Under the pieces are notes generated by a model that saw nothing but the letters and a program-made list of their open reading frames with translations, did not search any database and was not told the DNA's origin. Shown piece by piece: positions 17,179-23,887 of a DNA stretch of 40,008 bases (position 1 is the first letter of the stretch; each line of letters starts with the position of its first letter). Position numbers and translations under genes: made by a program. Source of the stretch: a virus; the IMG/VR virus record IMGVR_UViG_3300029258_000369, positions 1 to 40,008 of that record; one strand, written 5' to 3'.

Positions 17179-17222
17179 TCGTTAGGATATCACGTCACCC
17201 CAAACAGAAAGGAAGGTACGTC

Positions 17223-17465
17223 ATGACGACGAGGAACAAACATAGGATCGTGCTGGACGAGCACGACGTAAACAGGAACGGGGTCTGTGTCCGTTGCGGT
17301 ACGGTCACGGACGAGTGTGACCCGTTGGACGGGCACAAGGTACCGTGCGGTACGTGCGGGAAGCGTACGGTCTACTCGGTACCGTTCGTGGTCTTCTCGA
17401 ATATCGTGGACGTTACGCCCGAGGGTATGAACGCCATGCACTACGATCTGGGGGACATGGTATGA
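17223..17465 (+). CDS. Small zinc-finger-like early protein
   Basis: This 80-residue protein has two CxxC pairs (CVRC near residue 21 and CGTC near residue 43), enough for one zinc-binding ribbon, with conserved-looking turns around them (GVCVRCGTVTDEC, PCGTCGKRTVY). Such small phage zinc proteins often bind host proteins or nucleic acid. ATG 17223 follows AAAGGAAGG. Its stop overlaps the next start (ATGA), making it the first gene of a coupled early run. Function is unknown. Confidence 0.7.
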   Translation: MTTRNKHRIVLDEHDVNRNGVCVRCGTVTDECDPLDGHKVPCGTCGKRTVYSVPFVVFSNIVDVTPEGMNAMHYDLGDMV

Positions 17466-17818
17466 ACGACAGGGAACTGCCGCTAAACTTGTCGGTCGTG
17501 TCGTTACGCAAGGACCCCGAACGGTACAAGCCGTACCGAGAACTCGCGTACCTTATCACGGATAAGGACGGACGACGTATCGCACTGGTACAACGGGACG
17601 GCGTAGGCACCGATCCGGGGGACTACGTGCGTGCTATCTGTCGGGACTACGGTGGACCGACCGACGTGGACCTCGTGACGTACCACGCTACGACACTGGC
17701 CAAGTGGGAACGGTACAAGCACGGACTGTACAACGTGCCCGTGCCCGAAACGTGTACGGCACACTGGACGGACATGGACTGGGTGGAATACATCGACATC
17801 GCCGGATCGTGGCTATAA
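17462..17818 (+). CDS. Early protein of unknown function
   Basis: The product has 118 residues, is soluble and mixed alpha/beta (LAYLITDKDGRRIALVQRDG, ending YIDIAGSWL), and contains many Tyr and Asp. It overlaps the zinc-finger gene by 4 bases and is therefore probably translationally coupled. No family or motif is recognised. Confidence 0.65.
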   Translation: MNDRELPLNLSVVSLRKDPERYKPYRELAYLITDKDGRRIALVQRDGVGTDPGDYVRAICRDYGGPTDVDLVTYHATTLAKWERYKHGLYNVPVPETCTAHWTDMDWVEYIDIAGSWL

Positions 17819-17833
17819 CAGGGAGGTTGTGTA

Positions 17834-18187
17834 ATGGAACAAGAAATAATCAAGCAGATCCGTGACCTCGGGTACCGTGTGTACCAGACCAACAGGTACG
17901 CATCGTGGTGTTACGTTGAGTCGGACGATGGCGTGTGTTACGTCCAGAAGAGCAGGGAGTATCGGGGGTACGCTGTCCACGCAGTCTACCGACCCAGCCG
18001 GGAGTGGGGTACGGGGTACAGGGTGAACGATAAAGTGCAGGTGTTTACAAGGGACCTTCTCGACTCCGCCATCCTCGCCAACACCCCGCCCGGATACGTC
18101 GGGGGTAAGGGTCCGGTGAAACATAAGGACATGGCCGATGTCATGGAATACTCAAAGCCACTCAAATACAGGGAGGTTAAGGCGTGA
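17834..18187 (+). CDS. Early protein of unknown function
   Basis: The product has 117 residues with a clear ribosome site (AGGGAGG) before ATG. It is Tyr-rich and polar, begins with a short helix (EQEIIKQIRDLGYRVYQT), then predicted strands (SWCYVESDDGVCYVQ). There is no signal peptide or membrane segment. Its stop overlaps the next GTG start. Function cannot be assigned. Confidence 0.65.
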   Translation: MEQEIIKQIRDLGYRVYQTNRYASWCYVESDDGVCYVQKSREYRGYAVHAVYRPSREWGTGYRVNDKVQVFTRDLLDSAILANTPPGYVGGKGPVKHKDMADVMEYSKPLKYREVKA

Positions 18188-18399
18188 AGGTTCTCTTAAC
18201 GTATGTAAACTACTCGCTTACCGTAGACTCCGAAGGTGTCTACTGGATCGTGAGTAGTGAGACCAAGGACCAGCACAGTCTGGAATCTTTGGAGGCTACC
18301 GAGGAAGGGTCCGAGTGGTGGCCTAGTGACCTGTCCGTGTGCACGTTCAGGATCTTGCAGGGGGTGGCCGAGAACTTGATAGGAATGGGGGAAGAATGA
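18184..18399 (+). CDS. Small acidic early protein
   Basis: This 71-residue protein starts at GTG 18184 inside the previous stop (GTGA) with GGGAGG upstream. It is acidic and looks like a small beta-alpha fold (KVLLTYVNYSLTVDSEGVYW). Small acidic phage proteins in this position often inhibit host enzymes, but nothing here proves it. Confidence 0.6.
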   Translation: MKVLLTYVNYSLTVDSEGVYWIVSSETKDQHSLESLEATEEGSEWWPSDLSVCTFRILQGVAENLIGMGEE

Positions 18400-18743
18400 A
18401 TAATCCCAGCATTGAAGTACCGTTCGGCGTGTTCGACCGGGACCACGCCGTACGTGTGTCTCACCGTCTACGCAAGAAGTACCGTCTCCACGTGCGGAGC
18501 GAACCGACCGACGACGGACAGACCCGGCTTACCGTCGTGGGGAGGGAGGCGAACAAGGGTAGGACACGTTCTGTCACCCTGCCACGTAGGTTCAACACGC
18601 TGGACAATGCGTGTGACTACGCCGACCTGTTGTCACGCAACGGGTGGAAGGCGTTCGGGTACGAGGAGGGGGTCGTGTCTGTCTCCCCGACGTGTACGCC
18701 CGACCTCGTAGATACCGGGGTGTACCGGGTATCTTTCTCTTGA
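18396..18743 (+). CDS. Early protein of unknown function
   Basis: The product has 115 residues and is basic and beta-rich (VRVSHRLRKKYRLHVRSEPT, RTRSVTLPRRFNTL). ATG 18396 overlaps the previous stop (ATGA), which I prefer to the in-frame start at 18339. It ends the first coupled early run, and the next promoter's -35 box overlaps its stop. Nucleic-acid binding is possible from its charge, but this is a guess. Confidence 0.65.
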   Translation: MNNPSIEVPFGVFDRDHAVRVSHRLRKKYRLHVRSEPTDDGQTRLTVVGREANKGRTRSVTLPRRFNTLDNACDYADLLSRNGWKAFGYEEGVVSVSPTCTPDLVDTGVYRVSFS

Positions 18744-18768
18744 CTTGTCCCGTCACGTATGCTAGTGT
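18740..18768 (+). promoter_or_regulatory. CTTGACTT-type early promoter
   Basis: TTGACT (18740-18745), a 17-bp spacer and TAGTGT (18763-18768) preceded by TGC (an extended -10 element) form a plausible sigma70 promoter for the DUF932 gene. The hairpin-like CCGTCACGTA...TACGTGACGG (18750-18779) overlaps the -10, so a repressor or RNA structure may act here. Confidence 0.6.
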
Positions 18769-18824
18769 GTACGTGACGGTTTGTGTTTCTGGTTTCTTTA
18801 CACTGGCACGGAAAGGACAATACC

Positions 18825-19721
18825 ATGCCCACCACGTACGATATGCAAGACGTTTCCTCCCTCGTTCACCACGCGTTCCCCGACACGATCCTCGTCGAGC
18901 CGTCCCGCATGAGCGGTACCGACGAGCCGACCGGACACTACTACCTGAAGCGTAGTATTGAGGGCGACGTCGTCGGGAAGCCCGTCGGGAAGAACTACAC
19001 CCCGCAACAGACCGATCAGGTCGCACGTGTCGTCGAGGCGTCGTGTTACGCACTCGACCCGCACGGTATGGTGGGCGACGTCCAGTGTCGCTGGAGAGAC
19101 GGACACCACGTCATCATCAAGCCGACCGACGACCAACGCCGGGAGATCAGCAAGGACGACACGGTGTTTCCCGTCGTCCACGTGTCGGGGAGTCTCGACG
19201 GTCGTGCGTTCCGGTACCAGCTCGGTATGTACCGTGACGTGTGTATGAACCTCGCCATGATGCAGCGTGTCGGTGGGCTGACCTTGACACGAAGCATCAA
19301 CCACACGTCGGGGTTGAACTGGAAGATGGAGGAACTCGTGAGCGATATCACGGCACTCACGGACAAGACCGACGACGTGATCGACACGTTCCGTACGGCC
19401 AACGAGCGAGAGGTGACCATCGCCGACTTCCTCCGTGAGGTGTACCCGATGCCCGAGGACCCGACGGAACGCACGAGGAACACGTTTGACAAGCGTGTCG
19501 AGTCTATCGTCCAGAGGCTCTGGCGTGAGCGTGACCAAGTGAACCGTGACCGTCCGTGGAACACACGTGCCACTGCGTGGGAGATGTTCAACGCCGTGCA
19601 GGGGTACGAACAGCACGACGCACGCCGTCGTAATCTCCCGAGGGGACGCAGTCTTGACCGTGCGTTTGCGGCATTCAACACTCCGGCAGTGGAGCGGGCG
19701 TCTGCCCTCGCCTTTGCCTAA
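18825..19721 (+). CDS. DUF932 family phage/plasmid-type protein
   Basis: This 298-residue protein shows the DUF932 pattern found on many phages and plasmids: a DVCMNLAM segment like the family's conserved Cys-Asn-Thr-Leu site, a central helical part with EVTIADFLREVYPMPE, then TAWEMFNAVQGYEQHDAR and a C-terminal Arg-rich helix ending NTPAVERASALAF. Its role is not established; associations with DNA recombination or plasmid maintenance are only suggestive. ATG 18825 follows GGAAAGGAC; the track-like upstream start would overlap the promoter. A strong terminator follows, so it is a one-gene unit. Confidence 0.78.
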   Translation: MPTTYDMQDVSSLVHHAFPDTILVEPSRMSGTDEPTGHYYLKRSIEGDVVGKPVGKNYTPQQTDQVARVVEASCYALDPHGMVGDVQCRWRDGHHVIIKPTDDQRREISKDDTVFPVVHVSGSLDGRAFRYQLGMYRDVCMNLAMMQRVGGLTLTRSINHTSGLNWKMEELVSDITALTDKTDDVIDTFRTANEREVTIADFLREVYPMPEDPTERTRNTFDKRVESIVQRLWRERDQVNRDRPWNTRATAWEMFNAVQGYEQHDARRRNLPRGRSLDRAFAAFNTPAVERASALAFA

Positions 19722-19740
19722 GTAACGATATCCTTTCTGG

Positions 19741-19782
19741 GCTGGGTCCGTCGGGAACGGCGGGCCCGGCTATTGTTTATTC
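19741..19782 (+). terminator. Terminator after the DUF932 gene
   Basis: A 12-bp GC-rich stem (19741-19752 with 19759-19770, including G:U pairs) with a GGGAAC loop is followed by TATTGTTTATTC. This is the most convincing intrinsic terminator in the window and insulates the DUF932 gene from the next early run. Confidence 0.85.
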
Positions 19783-19813
19783 TCTCATCACTAACTCGGA
19801 AAGGAAGTGTAAC

Positions 19814-20269
19814 ATGGGATTGGATATGTACCTGTACGCCGAGTCGTACATCAGTGGGTGGAATCATGGTAAGGGACCAGACCCACTGTACCAGACACTG
19901 CTCGATCACTTTAGGATGGAGCGTAACGAGGATTCGCCCCACGCAGAGGTTTCTTTGTGTGTAGGGTACTGGCGTAAGGTCAACGCCGTTCATAACTGGT
20001 TCGTACAGAACTGTGGCGGAGGAGTAGATGAATGTCAGAAGATTTATGTCTCTCGTGAGAAACTTCACGAGTTGTACACCCTGTGTAAGAAGGTGCTGGC
20101 AAACAAGGAGAACCCAGAAGAACACCTCCCACCTGTAGATGGGTTCTTCTTCGGCGGGACGGAGATCGACGAATGGTACTGGCAGGGTATTCAGTACACC
20201 CACGACTTGATCGAAGGTCTGTTGAACCGTGACGATCTGGATACATTCTACTATCAGGCCAGTTGGTAA
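19814..20269 (+). CDS. Conserved phage protein starting MGLDMYL
   Basis: The product has 151 residues. The start MGLDMYLYAESYI, the WRKVNAVHNWF segment and the EIDEWYWQ end are typical of a widespread phage protein family of unknown function. It is soluble, acidic and helical. AAAGGAAG lies before ATG. The next gene follows after 10 bases. No enzyme motif is recognised. Confidence 0.72.
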   Translation: MGLDMYLYAESYISGWNHGKGPDPLYQTLLDHFRMERNEDSPHAEVSLCVGYWRKVNAVHNWFVQNCGGGVDECQKIYVSREKLHELYTLCKKVLANKENPEEHLPPVDGFFFGGTEIDEWYWQGIQYTHDLIEGLLNRDDLDTFYYQASW

Positions 20270-20279
20270 GGAGGTTCAC

Positions 20280-20591
20280 GTGTCTGAACGTATCAAGGTG
20301 CTGATGATTCAGGAACACCCAGAGGAGAAGCGTGCCCTCCTGTTCTTTAACAAGTGGGTGACTCAGAAGGTATACGACGACCTTTACAGCGAGGAGGTGA
20401 GTTACTGTGCGGTTGAGGTTATCGGCGGGGTCATCTTCCCGATCAACCACGAGACACACGTTCGCCTCTCCCTTGATCCCCTCTACGGTTCCCGTGTCTC
20501 TGTCGAGTCACACGACCCGAGGGAACAGGTGAGCGAACTGATTGAGTACGTGTACGACTCAGACCTCAAAACATCGGAGGAACACCCGTGA
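20280..20591 (+). CDS. Early protein of unknown function
   Basis: GTG 20280 with a perfect AAGGAGG site gives 103 residues; the longer in-frame ORF from 20229 lies in the previous gene. The protein is soluble alpha/beta (SERIKVLMIQEHPEE, YCAVEVIGGVIFPINHETH). Its stop overlaps the next start (GTGA). Function is unknown. Confidence 0.65.
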   Translation: MSERIKVLMIQEHPEEKRALLFFNKWVTQKVYDDLYSEEVSYCAVEVIGGVIFPINHETHVRLSLDPLYGSRVSVESHDPREQVSELIEYVYDSDLKTSEEHP

Positions 20592-21136
20592 GTACCAAGC
20601 AACTCGAACTGTACGAACAGTATTACAAGTCCGGGTACGAGATGAAGGACTGGTATATCCGTACCAAGGAGGACATTATGATTGCCTCCCGGCACCTGAA
20701 GTGTCGCCCCGAGTACCTCGCCGGTCTGTTGGCCGCGTTCTCCCCACGTGTCAGCGTGAACCGTAGCGTTAAGTGGGCACTCCACTACGTCAGGACGGGG
20801 GAGTTTCTGTACGACGTGCCCAAGCCGATTCGTGTCCATGTCCGTAAGTTTATCGAGACCGGGCTGGTCACCGGACCCAAGACGGGACCGTTCCACCGTG
20901 CCCTGTTGGGTGACCCTCAGGCCGTCGTCATCGACAGTCACATGCTGGCTGCGGCGGGACACGACAGGAACGGCACGAAGGAAACGATGGAGGATTGTGA
21001 CGCACTGGTCCGTAAGGTAGCGTACCGTAGGTGTTCACCCGCCGAGGCTCAGGCCGCTATCTGGTGTGGGTTCCTCCCCACCATCGGACGTAAGCCGGGG
21101 TACATGCCCCTTCTCGAAGTGTTGTGGGACGTCTGA
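20588..21136 (+). CDS. Conserved phage protein, possibly DNA-glycosylase-like
   Basis: This 182-residue protein is coupled to the preceding gene (GTGA). It contains AGLLAAFSPRVSVNRSVKWA, then GDPQAVVIDSHMLAAAGHDR and AEAQAAIWCGFLP, a pattern seen in a phage/actinobacterial family whose helical layout and Asp after VVID recall HhH-GPD DNA glycosylases. That link is from memory of the pattern and is tentative. A role in base removal or DNA modification would fit an early gene. No other motif is seen. Confidence 0.6.
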   Translation: MSTKQLELYEQYYKSGYEMKDWYIRTKEDIMIASRHLKCRPEYLAGLLAAFSPRVSVNRSVKWALHYVRTGEFLYDVPKPIRVHVRKFIETGLVTGPKTGPFHRALLGDPQAVVIDSHMLAAAGHDRNGTKETMEDCDALVRKVAYRRCSPAEAQAAIWCGFLPTIGRKPGYMPLLEVLWDV

Positions 21137-21150
21137 ACAAGGAGATCATC

Positions 21151-21360
21151 ATGGTAATCCGTAGGTACAGGCTGAGTTACGCGGACTCGACAGACCGGGC
21201 GTTGCTCTACACCATGCCCGACAACGACACCCTCACTATACTGGAGGACGTGGCCGACGAGCACGACACGTCCATGAAACTGGAGCGTATCACGACGACC
21301 ATCGAGGACGGCGTGACTGAAACCGTGGCCGAGTGTGTCCACGTGTACGACGGTAAGTAA
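21151..21360 (+). CDS. Small early protein of unknown function
   Basis: ATG 21151 with AAGGAG upstream gives 69 residues; an upstream in-frame start at 21124 lies in the previous gene. The protein is acidic alpha/beta (VIRRYRLSYADSTDRALLYT, ETVAECVHVYDGK). A hairpin follows the stop. Function is unknown. Confidence 0.6.
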   Translation: MVIRRYRLSYADSTDRALLYTMPDNDTLTILEDVADEHDTSMKLERITTTIEDGVTETVAECVHVYDGK

Positions 21361-21369
21361 TCACCCACC

Positions 21370-21391
21370 GACCGGAAGGGACCCGGTCTTT
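21370..21391 (+). terminator. Short hairpin terminator
   Basis: GACCGG (21370-21375) and CCGGTC (21383-21388) form a 6-bp stem followed by TTTACC. The stem is short and the U run brief, so this is a weak terminator at best. Confidence 0.45.
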
Positions 21392-21426
21392 ACCAACGGC
21401 GGAGCCGACACACGTTAGGAGTAGGT

Positions 21427-21603
21427 ATGGAATCTTACAAGTACGAGCGTTGGAACTGGAAGCACACCCTGTTGGTCGTGACCGTGGTCGTATTCTGCGG
21501 GGCACTGGCCGTCGTCTCGCCGGGTTGCGGTACGATCGAGGGACTGGCGAAGGACATGTCCGACATGAGCCGGGCCACACGTAACGCCATGACTCAGGAG
21601 TAA
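21427..21603 (+). CDS. Entericidin-like small lipoprotein
   Basis: The ORF encodes 58 residues, with TTAGGAG before ATG. A basic N-terminus (SYKYERWNWKH) is followed by one hydrophobic segment (TLLVVTVVVFCGALAVV) and SPGCGTIEGLAKDMSDM. The Cys-Gly-Thr-x-x-Gly-x-x-Lys-Asp stretch is the pattern of entericidin small lipoproteins (GCNT..G.GKD). The site before Cys34 (SPGC) is a weak lipobox. Entericidins are envelope lipoproteins linked to bacteriolysis; a role in lysis or in blocking superinfection is possible. The resemblance is short and could be coincidental. Confidence 0.55.
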   Translation: MESYKYERWNWKHTLLVVTVVVFCGALAVVSPGCGTIEGLAKDMSDMSRATRNAMTQE

Positions 21604-21611
21604 CCAACCAT

Positions 21612-21631
21612 GCCCTCGGGAAACCGGGGGC
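21612..21631 (+). other. GAAA-capped hairpin
   Basis: An 8-bp stem (21612-21619 with 21624-21631, one G:U) with a GAAA loop lies 33 bases before the next start and has no U tract. It belongs to the set of GAAA hairpins placed upstream of genes in this genome. Confidence 0.6.
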
Positions 21632-21663
21632 GTGGGATTCACACCAACCACAAGGAGACAGCC

Positions 21664-21984
21664 ATGACACAAGCGTACATTGACGAATCCCGAGCCCATG
21701 ACCCTTACGCCCTGCCCGACCTGGAGGTGCAACACTGGGGCGATGCGGTATCGGTGGATATGGGCGGCGAGACGCGGCACTTTTCGGACATCGGCGAAGC
21801 GTTTGCTGAGATTGCCGAGCATTGGATCGACGGCGGCAACGACGCGACGATCGAGCGAGCCGAAGGCTACTTCGTCGCCGTGTGCTTCCCGGGATGCTTG
21901 CCCGATTCGGATTGGATGGGACCCTATGGGTCCGAGGAGGAGGCGATCGAGGAGGCCCGTGCGATGTTTGGGGGTGACTCGTGA
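21664..21984 (+). CDS. Small acidic protein with HicB-like features
   Basis: This 106-residue acidic protein ends in a segment reading YFVAVCFPGCLPDSDWMGPY, then SEEEAIEEAR, the shape of HicB-type domains (strand, PGC turn, helix with EEA). An earlier DIGEAFAEIAEHWID helix resembles the same pattern. HicB proteins are antitoxins with a partly ribonuclease-like fold, but no HicA toxin is seen. Codon use (many GCG, GGC, CGA codons) differs from neighbours, hinting at separate acquisition. AAGGAGAC precedes ATG. Confidence 0.6.
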   Translation: MTQAYIDESRAHDPYALPDLEVQHWGDAVSVDMGGETRHFSDIGEAFAEIAEHWIDGGNDATIERAEGYFVAVCFPGCLPDSDWMGPYGSEEEAIEEARAMFGGDS

Positions 21985-22106
21985 AGATCCGCGAAGGATG
22001 GCGATATGTGGCCGAGTTCCCGGGGTGTCAGTTCGTGAGCCGCGACCTGTACGCCACCCAGGGCGAGGCGTTCGACAACATCGGCGAAGCCGTCGAGATT
22101 GAATGA
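21981..22106 (+). CDS. 41-residue HicB-like mini-protein
   Basis: GTG 21981 overlaps the previous stop (GTGA) and gives 41 residues. The sequence WRYVAEFPGCQFVSRDLYAT, then GEAFDNIGEAVEI, reads like the first half of a HicB domain: strand, PGC, polar turn, helix with A..NI.EA. It is far shorter than a full HicB (80-150 residues), so it is a remnant, a dimerising mini-domain, or a decoy. GGGGTGA lies just upstream as a weak ribosome site. Confidence 0.5.
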   Translation: MKIREGWRYVAEFPGCQFVSRDLYATQGEAFDNIGEAVEIE

Positions 22107-22120
22107 CATTCTCCTGCGTC

Positions 22121-22142
22121 CCCCGCTTGGAAACGGGCGGGG
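22121..22142 (+). other. GAAA-capped hairpin
   Basis: CCCCGCTTG (22121-22129) pairs with CGGGCGGGG (22134-22142) around GAAA, with two G:U pairs and no following U tract. It lies between the HicB-like mini-gene and the leader ORF, and resembles the hairpins at 10286, 21612 and 37585. Confidence 0.6.
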
Positions 22143-22186
22143 CGGCGTTTCACCGGATTGGACACACCTAACACAAGGAGATTTGC

Positions 22187-22222
22187 ATGACACAGACACA
22201 ACAGGAAAGGACACAGACATAA
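22187..22222 (+). CDS. 11-residue leader ORF
   Basis: ATG 22187, with ACAAGGAG at proper distance, starts a peptide MTQTQQERTQT that stops at TAA 22220-22222. Its stop overlaps ATA at 22219-22221 (ATAA), the apparent start of the next gene, in the same way that ATGA and GTGA overlaps couple other genes here. It looks like a leader that delivers ribosomes to an unusual start. Confidence 0.5.
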   Translation: MTQTQQERTQT

Positions 22223-22677
22223 ACATCTTCATCCTCCACACCGACCCCGCCAAAGCCGCACGGGACCATTGCGACCGGCACGTTGTCAAGATGATGCTGG
22301 AGACGGCCCAGTTGCTGTGCTCCGTGCATGAACCCGGCGAGGCACCGTACCGGAGGACGCACTACAACCACCCGTGCTCGGTGTGGACCCGTGCGTCCCG
22401 GCAAAACTACGACTGGCTCGTCCGGCTCGGGCTAGCACTGGCCGACGAGTACGCTGTCAGGTACGGGAAGGTCCACAAGTCCCGTGCGGTGGTGGAGTGG
22501 GCCGAGCAGCACGTCCCCGACTTGTCCGGTACAGGGCAGACACCGTTTGTCTTGGCGATGCCGGAGGAATACAAGGGAGATTGCCCTGTCCGGGCGTACC
22601 GGGCGTACTACAGGGCTGAGAAGGGTTGGGCGAGATGGGATAGGGCTGGGAACGTACCGGAGTGGTTCACGAGCTAG
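22219..22677 (+). CDS. Conserved phage protein with apparent AUA start
   Basis: The family-like sequence begins at ATA 22219: NIFILHTDP, then RDHCDRHVVKMMLETAQLLC, HPCSVWTRASRQNYDWL, AMPEEYKG and AYRAYYRAEKGWARW. This is a widespread phage family of unknown function whose members normally start M-N-I-F/Y. No ATG, GTG or TTG lies at that point; the only upstream in-frame start is TTG 22099, giving a low-complexity 40-residue extension with no good site. AAAGG lies 8 bases before ATA. So either AUA is used by coupling to the leader stop, or ATG mutated to ATA. The first internal ATG (22291) would cut into the conserved part. The product from ATA is 152 residues. Confidence 0.7.
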   Translation: MNIFILHTDPAKAARDHCDRHVVKMMLETAQLLCSVHEPGEAPYRRTHYNHPCSVWTRASRQNYDWLVRLGLALADEYAVRYGKVHKSRAVVEWAEQHVPDLSGTGQTPFVLAMPEEYKGDCPVRAYRAYYRAEKGWARWDRAGNVPEWFTS

Positions 22678-22719
22678 ACCGACCTATCCACACGAACCAT
22701 ACCATAAGGAGAACACAGA

Positions 22720-22842
22720 ATGTACACCGAACAGACCAGTGAGTATCTGAACGACGACAGCGGGGCCACCGCGAACCTTGAGGACTTCTCTGAGGAAGAC
22801 ACCCGCCTCATCGCCGCCGCCACCGGGGACCTTACCTCCTAG
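22720..22842 (+). CDS. 40-residue acidic early protein
   Basis: ATAAGGAG precedes ATG 22720, and the ORF runs to TAG 22842 giving a very acidic peptide (MYTEQTSEYLNDDSGA, then NLEDFSEEDTRLIAAATG). It stands between two larger genes with good spacing. Too short for family assignment; small acidic phage peptides can mimic DNA or bind host polymerase, which is only a thought here. Confidence 0.5.
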   Translation: MYTEQTSEYLNDDSGATANLEDFSEEDTRLIAAATGDLTS

Positions 22843-22893
22843 ACTACATACGGAGACCGCTCTCTTTCTTAACGATCTCTTCACACTCCCGGC

Positions 22894-22922
22894 TTGACTT
22901 CTGGGGGTGAACGGCATACGAT
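22894..22922 (+). promoter_or_regulatory. CTTGACTT-type promoter
   Basis: TTGACT (22894-22899), a 17-bp spacer and TACGAT (22917-22922) give a good sigma70 promoter. Transcription would start near 22929, leaving a leader of about 17 bases before the virion-like gene at 22946. Confidence 0.7.
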
Positions 22923-22945
22923 CAGATATCCAAGGAGGATACGAC

Positions 22946-23542
22946 ATGGCAGAAAAGATAAGCGAACAGACACAGACCACGACACCCGCTAAGAGCGACA
23001 GTCTCGTGGTGGTGACAGGTTCGGGTACCAGAAAGACTACCATCCACGATGCGGTGGACTCGGTACTCGGGTGGTTCGACGTGGGCCACAACGGTGCCGA
23101 CCAGACTGGTATCAATGACGTTACCGAGACACAACTCTTGTGTGATGCCGCAAGTGCTAATCAAGGGGGGTACACGAACCTTCCTCATGGCATTTCTTCT
23201 GGTGACGTGTATGATTCTGGCAACAGTAGGATCAAGTTGGGTTGGTTGGCAGAAGGACAAGCGTGTAACCTACGGGTTACCGGAGACTTCACGACGGGAG
23301 TCAACAATACGGAGGTCACCCTGACGTTTAAGTTCTTCGACTCTTCCGATGTTGAAATCTTCTCGTTGTCAGACTCTCGTTACTACAAGGACTCAGGAAC
23401 ACACCCCGCTATGATCGACTTACCGTTCTGGGTCTCGTCCACGTTGGCGTCAGACGGGTACATTCAGGCGTACGTTACGTTCGACGGCGGGGGAAGTAAT
23501 GAGGTAGACATGGGAGGATTCTTCGTCCACGTGCTTTCGTAA
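22946..23542 (+). CDS. Virion-like beta-sandwich protein in the early region
   Basis: The product has 198 residues. A short polar N-terminus (AEKISEQTQTTTPAKSDSLV) resembling the ends of phage head or tail decoration proteins is followed by a beta-rich domain with GNSRIKLGWLAEGQACNLRV, then alternating strands typical of a jelly roll (VTLTFKFFDSSDVEIFSLSD), ending DMGGFFVHVLS. No enzyme motif is seen. ATG 22946 follows AAGGAGG; GTG 22907 upstream lies inside the promoter. A structural role is inferred from composition; the location far from the late genes and its own promoter suggest a moron. Confidence 0.65.
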   Translation: MAEKISEQTQTTTPAKSDSLVVVTGSGTRKTTIHDAVDSVLGWFDVGHNGADQTGINDVTETQLLCDAASANQGGYTNLPHGISSGDVYDSGNSRIKLGWLAEGQACNLRVTGDFTTGVNNTEVTLTFKFFDSSDVEIFSLSDSRYYKDSGTHPAMIDLPFWVSSTLASDGYIQAYVTFDGGGSNEVDMGGFFVHVLS

Positions 23543-23566
23543 CACACCGACAGGAAAGGAAGTGTA

Positions 23567-23887
23567 ATGATGAACGGTAACAAATACACCCACGACACCA
23601 GCACGGAGCGGGTGAAGTGTGTCGTAGGCCACCTTCGTGCCTACGGGTTTGATATACAGATCACAGATTCATGCGTAGGCGACCTCCTCGAATCCCTTGC
23701 CGCCGAGCGTGACAGGCTTGTGAAGGAGCGGCAAGAGTACCGAGACATCATGCACAGTGCCGTACTTAAGATCCAAGACGGTGCGGCGAGACACGCGGAG
23801 GGTATGTTGATTCAGGCATTGGCGGAAGATTGTCCAAATGTTTTGGACAACAGCGACACCTCGCAGATCGTGGAGGAAGACACGTGA
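23567..23887 (+). CDS. Early protein of unknown function
   Basis: This 106-residue protein begins with a mixed fold and then has a long charged coiled-coil-like helix (ESLAAERDRLVKERQEYRDI). It starts at ATG 23567 (another ATG follows at once) after AGGAAAGGAAG. Its stop overlaps the next GTG. Function is unknown. Confidence 0.65.
   Translation: MMNGNKYTHDTSTERVKCVVGHLRAYGFDIQITDSCVGDLLESLAAERDRLVKERQEYRDIMHSAVLKIQDGAARHAEGMLIQALAEDCPNVLDNSDTSQIVEEDT

Noticed and set aside
16654-17222. tRNA or other known RNA gene in the gene-free region
   Set aside because: No cloverleaf arms, T-loop consensus or known RNA signature could be found by eye.
18750-18779. Attenuator-type terminator over the DUF932 promoter
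   Set aside because: The CCGTCACGTA/TACGTGACGG dyad has no U tract and spans the -10 box, so an operator or chance dyad is more likely.
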